From NCBI GenBank assembly GCA_037128595.1, contig JBAXWB010000005.1, positions 1-64,000 on the forward strand: a stretch of DNA of 64,000 nucleotides. Reading direction: 5' to 3'. This DNA comes from a bacterium. Lineage in GTDB: Bacteria; Verrucomicrobiota; Kiritimatiellia; CAIKKV01; CAITUY01. Shown one piece after another: positions 1 through 8,681 of this stretch. Both the position numbers and the translations under genes were made by a program. The notes below the pieces were generated by a model. That model worked only from the letters and a program-made list of their open reading frames with translations, was not told where the DNA came from and ran no database searches. Each line of letters begins with the position of its first letter. Position 1 is the stretch's first letter.

Positions 1-2
1 GC

Positions 3-62
3 CCCGCCCTGCCTGAAAACTTCGGTGGGCTGATCAAGGGCTCTGTCTATTTCATCAGATGA
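3..62 (+). CDS. C-terminal end of an unidentified protein (partial)
   Basis: An open frame enters from the left edge and ends at TGA 60-62, encoding about 19 residues that end in GSVYFIR. It is on the same strand as hisB, 97 bases upstream, so it may be the preceding gene of the histidine operon, but the fragment is too short to assign. The other two plus frames stop within the first 35 bases. Bases 63-159 hold no gene that I can support. Confidence 0.3.
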   Translation, partial: PALPENFGGLIKGSVYFIR

Positions 63-159
63 CGCCAATGACGTCCCGGTCGCAAGGTAGTTTGTAGACT
101 GATGTATGCCGTTATGGTAAACCTACGCGAATTTGTAACTCAATACGGGAGCGTAGTTA

Positions 160-750
160 ATGAAGAACCGATCAGCGACAGTGGCGCGTAAAACGCGCGA
201 GACCGACATCAAAGTATCCATCAATCTTGATGGTTCAGGGGTCAGCAAAATCGAGACGGAAATGCCGTTTCTCAGCCATATGCTGGAATTGTTCTCCAAA
301 CATTCGCTGATTGATCTCACCGTGGTGGCCAAGGGGGATCTTGAAGTCGACTACCATCACACCGTCGAGGATCTGGGGTTGGTGCTCGGGGACGCCATTG
401 ACCAGGCCCTGGGTGACCGCAAGGGGATTGTGCGATACGGGTCGGCCTATATCCCCATGGATGATGCCCTGAGCCGGGCCGTGGTGGATTTGGGGGGACG
501 TCCCTTTATGGTCTATGAAGTGGCCAATCGTACACGCAAGATCCGCGATTTCGACCTGTTGCTGATCCGTGAATTCTTCCAGGCGTTTACCGTCAAGGCC
601 CGGATGAATCTCCATATTGCCCAGCTTTATGGTAAGGAACCCCACCATGCCTACGAGGCCATTTTCAAGGCAGTGGCGCGCGCCATGAGTGCCGCCTGTC
701 AGAAGGATCCCCGTGTCAAAGGCGTGCCGTCCAGCAAAGGGGCGATCTGA
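160..750 (+). CDS. hisB: Imidazoleglycerol-phosphate dehydratase
   Basis: Dehydrates imidazole glycerol phosphate to imidazole acetol phosphate in histidine synthesis, in the cytoplasm. The 196-residue protein has the usual length of the monofunctional dehydratase; no HAD phosphatase domain is fused. The two metal-binding His-His...Glu motifs typical of the family are visible: HHTVED at residues 66-71 and HHAYEAIFKA at about 162-171. The ATG at 160 is preceded by GGGAG at 146-150 with good spacing. hisA follows one base after the stop codon, so the two are co-translated parts of one histidine operon. Confidence 0.96.
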   Translation: MKNRSATVARKTRETDIKVSINLDGSGVSKIETEMPFLSHMLELFSKHSLIDLTVVAKGDLEVDYHHTVEDLGLVLGDAIDQALGDRKGIVRYGSAYIPMDDALSRAVVDLGGRPFMVYEVANRTRKIRDFDLLLIREFFQAFTVKARMNLHIAQLYGKEPHHAYEAIFKAVARAMSAACQKDPRVKGVPSSKGAI

Positions 751-751
751 T

Positions 752-1483
752 TTGAAAATTTATCCAGCCATTGATTTGAAAGACGGGAAATGTGTGAGGT
801 TGCGCCAGGGCCTGGCGGAGGCGGTCACCGTCTATTCCACGGATCCTGTAGCCATGGCGCGCCAATGGGCGGAGGCGGGTGGCGATTGGCTGCATGTGGT
901 GGATCTGGACGGGGCGTTTGCCGGGCATCCGGTTCATCACGAGGTGATCAAGGCCATGGCGGCCGCCATTTCCATTCCCTTGGAATTAGGCGGGGGCCTT
1001 CGTACGGACGCCGATATCCGCCAGATGCTGGAGGCCGGCGTGAGCCGCGTGATTCTGGGAACCCGCGCCTGTGCCGATCCCGGGGCGCTGGCGGCGCTGG
1101 TGAAGACCTTTGGTGACAAGATTGCCGTGGGGATTGATGCCCGTAACGGGAAGGTTCAAGTCAAGGGCTGGGTGGAAACCACTGACACCCTGGCGGTGGA
1201 TCTGGCCGTGAAGGTGGCGGCGGCAGGGGTGCGTACGATCATTTATACCGATACGGCCACGGACGGGATGTTGACCGGCCCCAATCTTGACGGCGTGCGG
1301 ATCCTGTGCCGGGCGGTGAAGGCCAGGATCATCGCCTCAGGCGGGATTTCCAACTGCGGGGATATTGCGGCACTCGCGGCCTTGGCACTGCCCAACCTCG
1401 ATGGGGTCATTGTCGGGAAAGCCCTCTATGAGGGGGCCGTGACCATTCCCGCCATGCGGGCGGTGGCAGGATCGGCGTTCTGA
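752..1483 (+). CDS. hisA: Phosphoribosylformimino-5-aminoimidazole carboxamide ribotide isomerase
   Basis: Amadori isomerase of histidine synthesis, a (beta/alpha)8 barrel of 243 residues. The N-terminus LKIYPAIDLKDGK is the HisA signature and includes the catalytic Asp8; the second catalytic Asp lies in YTDTATDGM. HisF would have a different N-terminus, so HisA is preferred. I chose the TTG at 752 as start because homology begins exactly there, AAGGGG at about 738-742 is a fitting ribosome site, and hisB ends at 750; longer in-frame starts would lie inside hisB. Confidence 0.95.
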   Translation: MKIYPAIDLKDGKCVRLRQGLAEAVTVYSTDPVAMARQWAEAGGDWLHVVDLDGAFAGHPVHHEVIKAMAAAISIPLELGGGLRTDADIRQMLEAGVSRVILGTRACADPGALAALVKTFGDKIAVGIDARNGKVQVKGWVETTDTLAVDLAVKVAAAGVRTIIYTDTATDGMLTGPNLDGVRILCRAVKARIIASGGISNCGDIAALAALALPNLDGVIVGKALYEGAVTIPAMRAVAGSAF

Positions 1484-1485
1484 CC

Positions 1486-2769
1486 ATGATGATTGATTCA
1501 AAGCTCGTGCGACTGCCCTCCGGTGTACGTGTGGTGACCGCGCCGATGCCGCAGGTCGAAAGCGTGTCGATGGGCATCTGGATCGGAGCCGGCGGCCGTT
1601 GTGAAACGGCCGCCCAGTCCGGGGTCAGCCACTTCCTCGAACACATTCTTTTCAAAGGGACCGCCCGGCGTACGGCGCGTGAGATTTCGCAGGCCATTGA
1701 GGGGCGGGGCGGGGATATCAATGCCTTCACGCAGGAGGAGAATACCTGTTATTACGCCCGGGTGGCGGCACCCCATACGTGGCAGGCGCTCGATGTCCTG
1801 ATAGATATGATTCAGCACCCCCGTCTGGCTCCGGTGGATATCAAAAAGGAGCGGGACGTTATCATCGAGGAAATCATGATGGTCCGGGATCAGCCCCACC
1901 AGCAGGTGGAGGAGACACTGGGTGAGTTGATGTGGCTGAATCATCCGTTGGGCCGGCCCCTGGCCGGGACCTGTGAGACGGTCAAGGCCATCGGGCGCGA
2001 CGAATTGCTGGCGTATAAAACCCGGCATTATGTGCCCGCCAATATCGTCGTGGCCTTTGCAGGGAAAGTGGATCACCAATCCTGCATTGAACGCGTGCAG
2101 GCGGCGTTCCCCGGGAAAGGCAGGGCCTTGCCGCCCCCCTTCGCTCCCTTGGGAAAAGGGGTGAAACACAAGCCGCTGGACGTGCAGGCGAAAGAGGTGG
2201 AGCAGGCGCATATGGCGCTGGGATTCCCGACATTTGGACGCCGGGATCCCCGACGCTTTGCCTTGAAACTGTTCAGTGTCATTCTGGGCGAGAATATGAG
2301 TTCGCGCCTGTTCCAGGTGGTCCGCGAGCAGTATGGCCTGGCCTATGCCATTCAATGTGGTGGCCATCTGTTTCATGACACCGGCTGCTTTGCGATTACC
2401 GGCGGGTTGGACCGGGACCGGTTGGACCGTGCCTTGGCGTTGATTGCCCGCGAGGTGCGCCGGATCAAGGATACCCCGGTCGGGAAGCGGGAGCTGGAGC
2501 GGGCCCGTGATTATTCCATCGGGCAGATCCAACTGGGCCTGGAAAGCACGACCAGTCAGATGATGTGGATCGGGGAGCATATTCTGGCCTATGGGCGTGT
2601 GAAGGCACCGGAAGAGGGGATCGAGGCGTTGAAGAAAGTCACTGCGGCGGAAATTCAGCACCTGGCAGGTGAGATTTTGCGCCCGGAACAGGCCAGTCTG
2701 GCCATGGTCATGCCCGATGCCGATGGCCGTGCGAATGCAAAACTCGGAACGTGGTTAGGGTCCATATAA
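1486..2769 (+). CDS. M16 family zinc peptidase (processing-peptidase type)
   Basis: A 427-residue pitrilysin-family peptidase of the short, single-unit type related to mitochondrial processing peptidase and the PqqL/YmxG group. The inverted zinc motif HFLEH is at residues 49-53 and the third ligand Glu is at about 129 in VIIEEI, 76 residues downstream as expected. The C-terminal half holds the second M16 lobe, with the R-Y pair region SSRLFQVVREQYGLAY. No signal peptide is seen, so it is probably cytoplasmic. It starts two bases after hisA (ATGATG; either ATG may be used), hence the same operon; a functional link to histidine synthesis is not evident. Confidence 0.9.
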   Translation: MMIDSKLVRLPSGVRVVTAPMPQVESVSMGIWIGAGGRCETAAQSGVSHFLEHILFKGTARRTAREISQAIEGRGGDINAFTQEENTCYYARVAAPHTWQALDVLIDMIQHPRLAPVDIKKERDVIIEEIMMVRDQPHQQVEETLGELMWLNHPLGRPLAGTCETVKAIGRDELLAYKTRHYVPANIVVAFAGKVDHQSCIERVQAAFPGKGRALPPPFAPLGKGVKHKPLDVQAKEVEQAHMALGFPTFGRRDPRRFALKLFSVILGENMSSRLFQVVREQYGLAYAIQCGGHLFHDTGCFAITGGLDRDRLDRALALIAREVRRIKDTPVGKRELERARDYSIGQIQLGLESTTSQMMWIGEHILAYGRVKAPEEGIEALKKVTAAEIQHLAGEILRPEQASLAMVMPDADGRANAKLGTWLGSI

Positions 2770-2788
2770 TTCCTGAAGAATTTTCTCT

Positions 2789-2860
2789 GACAGAATGAAC
2801 ATAATAAACAGAATGGTTCATCGTCGATGGGTTCATTTTGTGTATTTTGTTCATTCTGTC
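2789..2860. repeat. Long imperfect inverted repeat downstream of the M16 peptidase gene
   Basis: GACAGAATGAACA (2789-2801) is perfectly inverted as TGTTCATTCTGTC (2848-2860). Pairing continues inward with scattered mismatches for roughly 15 more bases, giving arms of about 28 bp. It fills most of the 136-base gap before the SDR gene and is AT-rich compared with the flanking genes. It could end the his transcript or be a small palindromic mobile element; there is no clean U-tract. Confidence 0.6.
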
Positions 2861-2905
2861 TAAATATTTTAGTTTCGACTACGCTGTGGCAAGGAGAGTC
2901 CATAT

Positions 2906-3640
2906 ATGAAACTTCGCGGAAAAACAGCATTGGTCACCGGCGGGGCGGTCAGGATTGGCAAGGCCATCTGTGAGGCGCTGGCGGAGGAAGGCTGTAACGT
3001 GGTGATCCATTGCAGCCGCTCCCTGCCAGCCGCCCAGCAACTGGCTGGATTGATCCGTGCTCGCGGGGTCAAGGCGTGGGTCGTGCGTGAGCCCATTGAC
3101 TCCGAGGCCGATTGCCGCTCCCTGATTACCGCCTCACTCAAGCAGGCCAAACAACTCGACATCCTCGTGAATAATGCGGCGGTCTTCCATAAAAACCGGT
3201 TGGCAACCACGACCGAGCGCAAGCTGACGGTGGAGCTGGGAATCAATTTGTTTGCTCCAATATTCCTGACGCGTTTTTTTGCGGAACAAGCCGAGCAGGG
3301 GGCGGTGATTAATTTACTGGACCGGCGGATCATGGCCAACGATCCCGACTGTCTGCCCTACTCGCTATCCAAAAAAGGGTTGGCGGCCTTTACTCAGGAA
3401 GCCGCCCTCGCCCTGGCGCCCGCCATCACCGTGAACGCGGTGGCACCCGGCGCGGTGCTTCCCCCGCCGGGGAAGGGCGCAGAGTATCTCTGTGACCATG
3501 CGGGCCGGATTCCGCTCAACTGCCGTATTTCGCCGCAGGATGTGGCTGCTGGCGTGGTGGCGTTGCTGCGGCTTGAGGGTGTGACCGGCCAGACCCTGTT
3601 TGTGGATGGTGGCCAGCATTTGCTTGGGAATGGCGTGTGA
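2906..3640 (+). CDS. Short-chain dehydrogenase/reductase, pteridine-reductase-like
   Basis: A 244-residue SDR with the NAD(P) motif TGGAVRIGKAI (residues 11-21), NNAA at 89-92 and the catalytic pair Tyr152-Lys156 (YSLSK). The stretch INLLDRR before the active site and the basic TGGAVRIG turn resemble PTR1/FolM pteridine reductases, which reduce dihydro- or dihydromonapterin with NADPH; substrate is inferred from this resemblance only. AAGGAG at 2892-2897 supports the ATG at 2906. The AraD-like gene follows after 19 bases and is probably co-transcribed. Confidence 0.82.
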   Translation: MKLRGKTALVTGGAVRIGKAICEALAEEGCNVVIHCSRSLPAAQQLAGLIRARGVKAWVVREPIDSEADCRSLITASLKQAKQLDILVNNAAVFHKNRLATTTERKLTVELGINLFAPIFLTRFFAEQAEQGAVINLLDRRIMANDPDCLPYSLSKKGLAAFTQEAALALAPAITVNAVAPGAVLPPPGKGAEYLCDHAGRIPLNCRISPQDVAAGVVALLRLEGVTGQTLFVDGGQHLLGNGV

Positions 3641-3659
3641 AAAAAAGGACTGATGGACT

Positions 3660-4331
3660 ATGACTTACAAAGCGTTGCGTAAAGATATCTGTGATGCCAA
3701 TCAGGAACTTCATAAAAACGGCCTCACCTTTTTGGGCCGGGGTGAAGTCAGCGGATTTGACCGTGAACATGCGATTATGGTGGTGAAACCGGCCGGCATT
3801 CCCCATGAACGGCTGACGCCGGAAGACATGCTGGTGGTGGATTTTACAGGAACCCGGATCGAAGGCACCGCGGCCCCGGGACCGGATGCCATCACCCATC
3901 TCTATCTGGCCCAGTCCTTTCTGGAGGTGAACGCCATTGCGAGCAGTTACAGCCCGCATGCCACCATGTTTGCCCACGCCCTGCGCCCCATCCCCTGTCT
4001 GGGCTCCATCCATGCGGCCCATTTCAAGGGCGAGATTCCTGTGACCCGCATGTTGCGGAAGCCCGAGCTGGACCGCAGTTACGAAAAGAGTTTGTCCTCC
4101 GTCATTGTGGAACGTTTCGGACGGATGGTGCATCTTGAAACGCCCGCCGTATTGGTCGCGAGCCATGGAGTGGTCGCCTGGGGGAAAACGGCGGCAGACG
4201 CCGTTTTCAGCGGATTGGCGGTCGAGGAACTGGCCCGGATCACGTTGGGCACGTTACAGCTGGCCCCGGCGATACAGCCCATTCCCTCCATGCTGGTGGA
4301 CCGCAGCTTCGCCGATCACGGCCGGAAGTGA
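3660..4331 (+). CDS. AraD-like class II aldolase family protein with altered active site
   Basis: A 223-residue protein aligning along its length with L-ribulose-5-phosphate 4-epimerase/L-fuculose-phosphate aldolase (motifs DREHAIMVVKPAGI, SPHATMFAHA, ASHGVVAWGKTA). Relative to what I recall of E. coli AraD, the zinc ligands His95 and His97 are Ser95 and Tyr97, catalytic Asp120 is Ala120, GNVS is GEVS, and the C-terminus ends before the region of Tyr229; only the third ligand His169 remains. It may be a non-canonical or zinc-independent member, so the family call is strong but a 4-epimerase activity is doubtful. It lies directly behind the pteridine-reductase-like SDR and converges on manC with only 11 bases between stops. 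Confidence 0.8.
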   Translation: MTYKALRKDICDANQELHKNGLTFLGRGEVSGFDREHAIMVVKPAGIPHERLTPEDMLVVDFTGTRIEGTAAPGPDAITHLYLAQSFLEVNAIASSYSPHATMFAHALRPIPCLGSIHAAHFKGEIPVTRMLRKPELDRSYEKSLSSVIVERFGRMVHLETPAVLVASHGVVAWGKTAADAVFSGLAVEELARITLGTLQLAPAIQPIPSMLVDRSFADHGRK

Positions 4332-4342
4332 TTGAATCTGGC

Positions 4343-5437
4343 TCAGACGTATTCCGGACCGAACTTTGAGGCGACCAGTTGTTGGACTTCCTTGATGCGT
4401 TCGGCCTGATCAGCGGGGCAGATGAGGGTCGCTTCGGGCGTGTGAATGACCATGAGGTTCTGGCAGCCGACGGTGACAATCAGGTGGTTGGGGTCACTGG
4501 AGGCCACGAGCATGCCCTGGCTGTCCATCAACAACGACTTCCCCCCTCCGGTGGCATTCTGATCCCCGTCCATCGGACAGGTCAGGGCGAAGGACGGCCA
4601 GGAGCCGACATCCAGCCATTTCAGCGGCATCGGAACGGCGGCTACCTGAACGGAGGCGTCTCGTGAGGCGGGCTCCATGACGGCAAAATCCACACTGATT
4701 TTTTTCAGGGTGGGATAGATGGCCGCGATGACTTCCTGTTGAAGCGGTGTCCCCCAGGCGGCGGCAATTTTCATCAGGCCGTCATGGTTTTCCGGATGAT
4801 AACGCCGGATACAGTCCAGCAGGGTGCTGGCACGCCAGACGAACATGCCACTGTTCCAGAGATATTTGGACGGTCCGGCCTTGAAGTAGCGTTCAGCCAA
4901 ATCCGCGGTTGGCTTTTCCTTGAATTGATCCACGATGGACGCGCCGCCTTCGATAGGGGTGCTGAGTTGAAGGTACCCGTAGCCGGTGGCCGCCTGGGTC
5001 GGGGCGATGCCGAAGGTGACTAATGTGTGGGGCCGCTGTTCGGCCAGGCGGAAGCCCTGATCCACAATCTTGAGGAATTGATCGATGGGTTCAATGATAT
5101 GGTCGGCGGTAAAAATGGCAATGACGGCCTCGGGATCCTGTTTCGCAAGAATCGCGGCGCTGAACCCGACGGCATTCAGGGTGTCCCTCGCGCAGGGTTC
5201 GCCCAGGAATTGACTGGTCCCCAATTCAGGCAGGGCCTGGCGCATCATGGGCTCCTGACGATTGGCAGCGCAGATATAGCGTTGGGCGGACGGCACGAGC
5301 CCTTCAAGCCGTTGGGAGGCAATTTGAACCAGGCTTTTCCCCTTGATAAAAGGGATCAATTGTTTGGGCATCACGTCCCGGCTCATCGGCCACAACCGCG
5401 TTCCTGATCCACCCGCCATTATCACTGCATATCTCAT
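4343..5437 (-). CDS. manC: Mannose-1-phosphate guanylyltransferase
   Basis: Makes GDP-mannose from mannose-1-phosphate and GTP for glycan synthesis. The nucleotidyltransferase signature GGSGTRLWPMSR is at residues 9-20, followed by FTADH and the mannose-1-phosphate-type motif LWNSGMFVW near residue 195. At 364 residues it is the short form with a left-handed-helix-like C-terminal region and no fused phosphomannose isomerase cupin domain. GGGAG 5 bases upstream of the ATG supports the start. It stands alone on the minus strand, with a broken ORF6N gene just upstream. Confidence 0.93.
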   Translation of the reverse strand: MRYAVIMAGGSGTRLWPMSRDVMPKQLIPFIKGKSLVQIASQRLEGLVPSAQRYICAANRQEPMMRQALPELGTSQFLGEPCARDTLNAVGFSAAILAKQDPEAVIAIFTADHIIEPIDQFLKIVDQGFRLAEQRPHTLVTFGIAPTQAATGYGYLQLSTPIEGGASIVDQFKEKPTADLAERYFKAGPSKYLWNSGMFVWRASTLLDCIRRYHPENHDGLMKIAAAWGTPLQQEVIAAIYPTLKKISVDFAVMEPASRDASVQVAAVPMPLKWLDVGSWPSFALTCPMDGDQNATGGGKSLLMDSQGMLVASSDPNHLIVTVGCQNLMVIHTPEATLICPADQAERIKEVQQLVASKFGPEYV

Positions 5438-5528
5438 GGTAATCTCCCTTGTGTCTTGGACGTTTCTGTGATGTTTCTGCCATAATTCTCATCATCACGT
5501 CAATGATCTCCAATCCTGATCCTCTTCT

Positions 5529-5936
5529 TTCCCAGAAGACTTTATGTTTATGCTTGAAGATCAAGAGGTTATGAACTTGAGGTGCCAATTTGGCACCTCA
5601 AGTTCATGGGGAGGGACGCGTTATGTTCCCATGGCCTTTACAGAACAGGGTGTGGCCATGCTGTCCAGCGTGCTGAACAGTCCTCGTTCCATACAAGTCA
5701 ACATCACTATCATGCGGGCATTTGTGCGACTGCGTTACATTCTTGCCACACATGCTGATTTGGCCAGGAAGTTGGAGGAGCTTGAAAAGAAATATGACGC
5801 GCAGTTTCGCGTGGTATTTGATGCGATGCGGGATTTGATGAAGCCTCCGGCAACTTCAAGCAAACCGATAGGTTTCAGCATCCGGGAGGGACATCCCGTC
5901 TATCTTGTGGCGGTCAGAAAACGGAGTCGGAGATAG
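5529..5936 (+). pseudogene. 5'-truncated ORF6N-domain gene
   Basis: The frame from about 5529 encodes [14 protein letters not shown], then [14 protein letters not shown] and [20 protein letters not shown], which matches the second half of the ORF6N DNA-binding proteins common in bacteria and phages. The N-terminal half (the part that normally carries the first DNA-binding segment) is missing: an in-frame TGA is at 5517-5519 and the sequence before it does not continue the homology. An ATG at 5544 could still yield a 130-residue protein. I read it as a remnant of a mobile or phage-associated gene. Confidence 0.7.
5571..5607. repeat. Perfect 18-bp inverted repeat inside the ORF6N remnant
   Basis: The arm ATGAACTTGAGGTGCCAA (5571-5588) is perfectly inverted at 5590-5607 with one base between. 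It spans the codons for the [13 protein letters not shown] part of the ORF6N frame. A cruciform or protein-binding site is possible; homologous genes in general encode a similar peptide here, so part of the symmetry may come from codon choice. Confidence 0.7.
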
Positions 5937-5961
5937 TCCGTGAGGGTAAGCGGTGGCTGAT

Positions 5962-6279
5962 TCAACTCACCCCAATCTCAACTCTCTCGCCGATGTTGGG
6001 CGGGGAGGTGAGCCAGCCGCTTTGGACTTCAATGACCGAGTGGGCCTTCCCGCCGCCCCAGACGAAACGCCAGGGGGGCACCTGTTGAACGATGCGGACA
6101 ACCCGCCCGTTGGAATCCAGAAAAATGAGGTCAATGGAGAAGCACATGAAGCAGGTGTGGATGGAGCCACAGGGGCTGAGAAGCAGGCCCTGTCCAGGAT
6201 TCAGGCCACGGCGCCCCATCAATCCGATACTGCGCTTCCAGAAGGTGTCGGCAACGAGCAGTTCGGGAATCAGGTGCAA
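5962..6279 (-). CDS. DUF192 family protein
   Basis: A 105-residue protein of the DUF192/COG1430 family, a small beta-rich domain of unknown function, often secreted in archaea and bacteria. Family features seen are IGLMGRRGL, GLLLSPCGSIHTCFM, IDLIFLD and VIEV near the C-terminus. It starts at a TTG (6279) that overlaps the last codons of thrC; GGAGAAG 7 bases upstream, within thrC, supports this and suggests translational coupling. No signal peptide is present, unlike many homologues. Confidence 0.85.
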   Translation of the reverse strand: MHLIPELLVADTFWKRSIGLMGRRGLNPGQGLLLSPCGSIHTCFMCFSIDLIFLDSNGRVVRIVQQVPPWRFVWGGGKAHSVIEVQSGWLTSPPNIGERVEIGVS

Positions 6280-7655
6280 ATATTCTTCTCCATGTGCTTC
6301 CGGATTTCCCCTTCGCTGGCAGGGAGGATAGCGCAGCGGGTGGGCAGATGGCGCAACGCCTCGAGAATGGGATGATGGGCCAGGTCCGATCCGGTGGCCT
6401 CCTGAATGGCCTGACTGAACTTCGCCGGATGCGCGGTCGCCAGGCAGATCATGGGGGAAGCTGGGTTAACGTAAGGCCTGGCCACATGAACGCCGACGGC
6501 GGTGTGGGGATCAAGCAGGTAGCCATAGCGGGTCTGAAATTCCCTGATGGTGGCCAGGGTTTGCGCGGTATTGCCGGAACCGGCACAGATGAGGTTATCA
6601 ATCTTGCCATTCGCGAGCGGCGGCACCGTAATCTTCTGGTCCACCTCAAACTGCTTCATGACCCGGCTTAAGACCACCGGGTCAGCGCCCAGCCGGTAAT
6701 ACAGATACCGCTCGAAGTTGCTGGCCACCTGAATGTCCATAGAGGGGCTGATGGTGGCATGGACGGCATCACTGGAATAGCGGCCGGTATTAAAGAAGCG
6801 CGATAGGATGTCGTTTTCATTGGTGGCCAGCACCAGCCGGCTGATGGGCAGTCCCATCCGGGCGGCCATATAGCCGGCAAAGATATCGCCGAAGTTGCCG
6901 GTAGGGATGGAAAACTGAACCGTTTTGGCCCCGGTCAGCCGCATGACGCGGAAGGCGGCAAAGAAGAAATAGACGATCTGGGCCAGCACACGTGCCCAGT
7001 TGATCGAGTTGACGGTGCCGAGCGAATAACGGTCCTTAAATTCCAGATCGCTGAAAATGGTTTTCATGATCCGCTGGCAGTCGTCAAACGTGCCCTCCAC
7101 GGCGATATTGAACACATTGGCATCCGGGACCGTGGTCATCTGGCGTTCCTGAAGTGGACTGACCCGGCCGTGGGGATGCATGACGAAGATATTGATATGC
7201 TCGCGGCCTTTGACGCCATCGATGGCGGCGCTGCCGGTGTCGCCGCTCGTGGCGGCGAGGATGTTCATTTCCCGCCCGGTTTTCTTCAGGACATATTCAA
7301 ACGCATTTCCCAAAAACTGAAGCGCCACATCCTTGAAGGCGAGGGTGGGGCCATGAAACAGCTCCAGGATGTGGATGTCCCCGACGCTACGGACCGGGGT
7401 CACGTCGGGATGCCGGAAGGAGGCATAGCTCCGGGTGATCAGGTCGCGGAGTTCCCGCTCCGGAATATCCGTATAGAGCCGCATGACTTCGAATGCCAGA
7501 TCGGTGTAAGAGAGCGATTTCCAGTCCTTGAGTTTGCCGGTTACATCCGGGATCACGTCAGGGAGCAACAGCCCCCCGTCGCGGGCCAGACCGGTCATGA
7601 CGGCATCCTGAAACCCCCGGCTCTCTTTTTCACCACGTGTACTGATGTATTGCAT
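6270..7655 (-). CDS. thrC: Threonine synthase
   Basis: PLP enzyme converting O-phosphohomoserine to threonine. The 461-residue length and N-terminus MQYISTRGEK fit the longer, E. coli/yeast-type class. The PLP lysine is in GPTLAFKDVALQ (Lys at about 108), the phosphate-binding loop is ATSGDTGSAA and the SIPTGNFGDIF segment is present. I start at 7655 because the family begins there; an in-frame ATG at 7667 adds four residues. Neither has a clear Shine-Dalgarno site. The DUF192 gene overlaps its 3' end by 10 bases. Confidence 0.93.
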   Translation of the reverse strand: MQYISTRGEKESRGFQDAVMTGLARDGGLLLPDVIPDVTGKLKDWKSLSYTDLAFEVMRLYTDIPERELRDLITRSYASFRHPDVTPVRSVGDIHILELFHGPTLAFKDVALQFLGNAFEYVLKKTGREMNILAATSGDTGSAAIDGVKGREHINIFVMHPHGRVSPLQERQMTTVPDANVFNIAVEGTFDDCQRIMKTIFSDLEFKDRYSLGTVNSINWARVLAQIVYFFFAAFRVMRLTGAKTVQFSIPTGNFGDIFAGYMAARMGLPISRLVLATNENDILSRFFNTGRYSSDAVHATISPSMDIQVASNFERYLYYRLGADPVVLSRVMKQFEVDQKITVPPLANGKIDNLICAGSGNTAQTLATIREFQTRYGYLLDPHTAVGVHVARPYVNPASPMICLATAHPAKFSQAIQEATGSDLAHHPILEALRHLPTRCAILPASEGEIRKHMEKNICT

Positions 7656-7699
7656 GGTGGGAACCATAGGTCATGGGGAAAGCGGCAGGCAAGGAGAAA

Positions 7700-8641
7700 T
7701 TATTTGCTTTTGAGCGTGTGGAGGGTTACTTCCGGGCGGCACGAGAACCGCACATCCACGCCGGAGCACCCTGTTCCGGCGGAGGTATAGCCCTGCATGC
7801 CCCGGTACCCCCACGAGCCCCGCACAAAACGGATCGGGACGCGGGCATTGATGAATAAGGGAAAGCCACCCGGGAGACAGATCTGTCCGGCATGCGTATG
7901 TCCGCACAGCAGGAGGTTAAACCCGCAGGCCGCGGCCTTCCGGTAGATTTCAGGTGAATGGGCCAGCAGTACGGAGGGCATTGCCGGGTCCAGATGGGTG
8001 GCGGCTTTCTGGATGTTGTCCGTTTCGTAGAAATGGGGGTCATCGACCCCCGCCAGGGTGATGGCGGCATCCCCGCGCCGCAATACCACGGACTCGTTCA
8101 TCAGAAGCCGGATTCCCGTCGCCTCAAGAGGCGGCAGCATTTCGATGAAATCATGGTTTCCGAATACCGCATACACATCCCCCTTCAGTGCCGGCCGCAG
8201 GCGTTGAAAGGCTTCAATCGCCGGTCCGGTCGGGCCATGCGTGAGCGAGCGGAAGTCTCCGGTGATGACGCAGACATCATAGGTGAGCGGGGCGATCACC
8301 CGGGCAATGGCCTCCGGGAGTTCCGGAGTGATATCCAGATGCAGGTCGGATAAGTGCAGGATCGTGAAGCCATCGAAGGCGCGGGGTAGGCCGGGAATGG
8401 ATACCGGATTATGACGGACGATGGCTCTCAAGGCATTCTGCTGGCCCCGCCGATAGAGGCCGGTCATTTTGAGTGAAAGCCGGATCAGCCAGTGCAGCAC
8501 CATCATGTTTTCAATGTGAAAATACGTCCGGCCATGGCCCATCACCTTGGCGACCCAATGTGACTGCATGTGCAGCCGATGGGTCAGGTGTGCCCGCCCG
8601 ATGCGCTGCTCGATCATCCGGTATAGAGATTCATTATCCAT
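7700..8641 (-). CDS. Calcineurin-like metallophosphoesterase (COG1408/YkoQ type)
   Basis: A 313-residue protein with the full metallophosphoesterase set: SDLHLD (98-103), GDF (128-130), GNHD (161-164), AHSPE (227-231) and GHTHAGQ (247-253). The AGQ extension after GHTH and the hydrophobic, basic N-terminal 80 residues with VLHWLIRLSL match the COG1408 membrane-associated group, some of which act on UDP-diacylglucosamine or cell-wall intermediates; the substrate here is unknown. It starts 40 bases downstream of the chitinase gene stop and may be transcribed with it. Confidence 0.85.
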   Translation of the reverse strand: MDNESLYRMIEQRIGRAHLTHRLHMQSHWVAKVMGHGRTYFHIENMMVLHWLIRLSLKMTGLYRRGQQNALRAIVRHNPVSIPGLPRAFDGFTILHLSDLHLDITPELPEAIARVIAPLTYDVCVITGDFRSLTHGPTGPAIEAFQRLRPALKGDVYAVFGNHDFIEMLPPLEATGIRLLMNESVVLRRGDAAITLAGVDDPHFYETDNIQKAATHLDPAMPSVLLAHSPEIYRKAAACGFNLLLCGHTHAGQICLPGGFPLFINARVPIRFVRGSWGYRGMQGYTSAGTGCSGVDVRFSCRPEVTLHTLKSK

Positions 8642-8681
8642 CGCCCCTCACTATAATGGGGGCCATGGCGGCAGTCCATCA

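Noticed and set aside
1498-2661. Long minus-strand open frame of 387 codons
   Set aside because: It is fully antisense to the M16 peptidase gene, whose motifs are clear, and its product has no recognisable domain.
7170-7790. Plus-strand open frame of 206 codons
   Set aside because: Antisense to thrC and the following gap; thrC motifs establish the minus frame.
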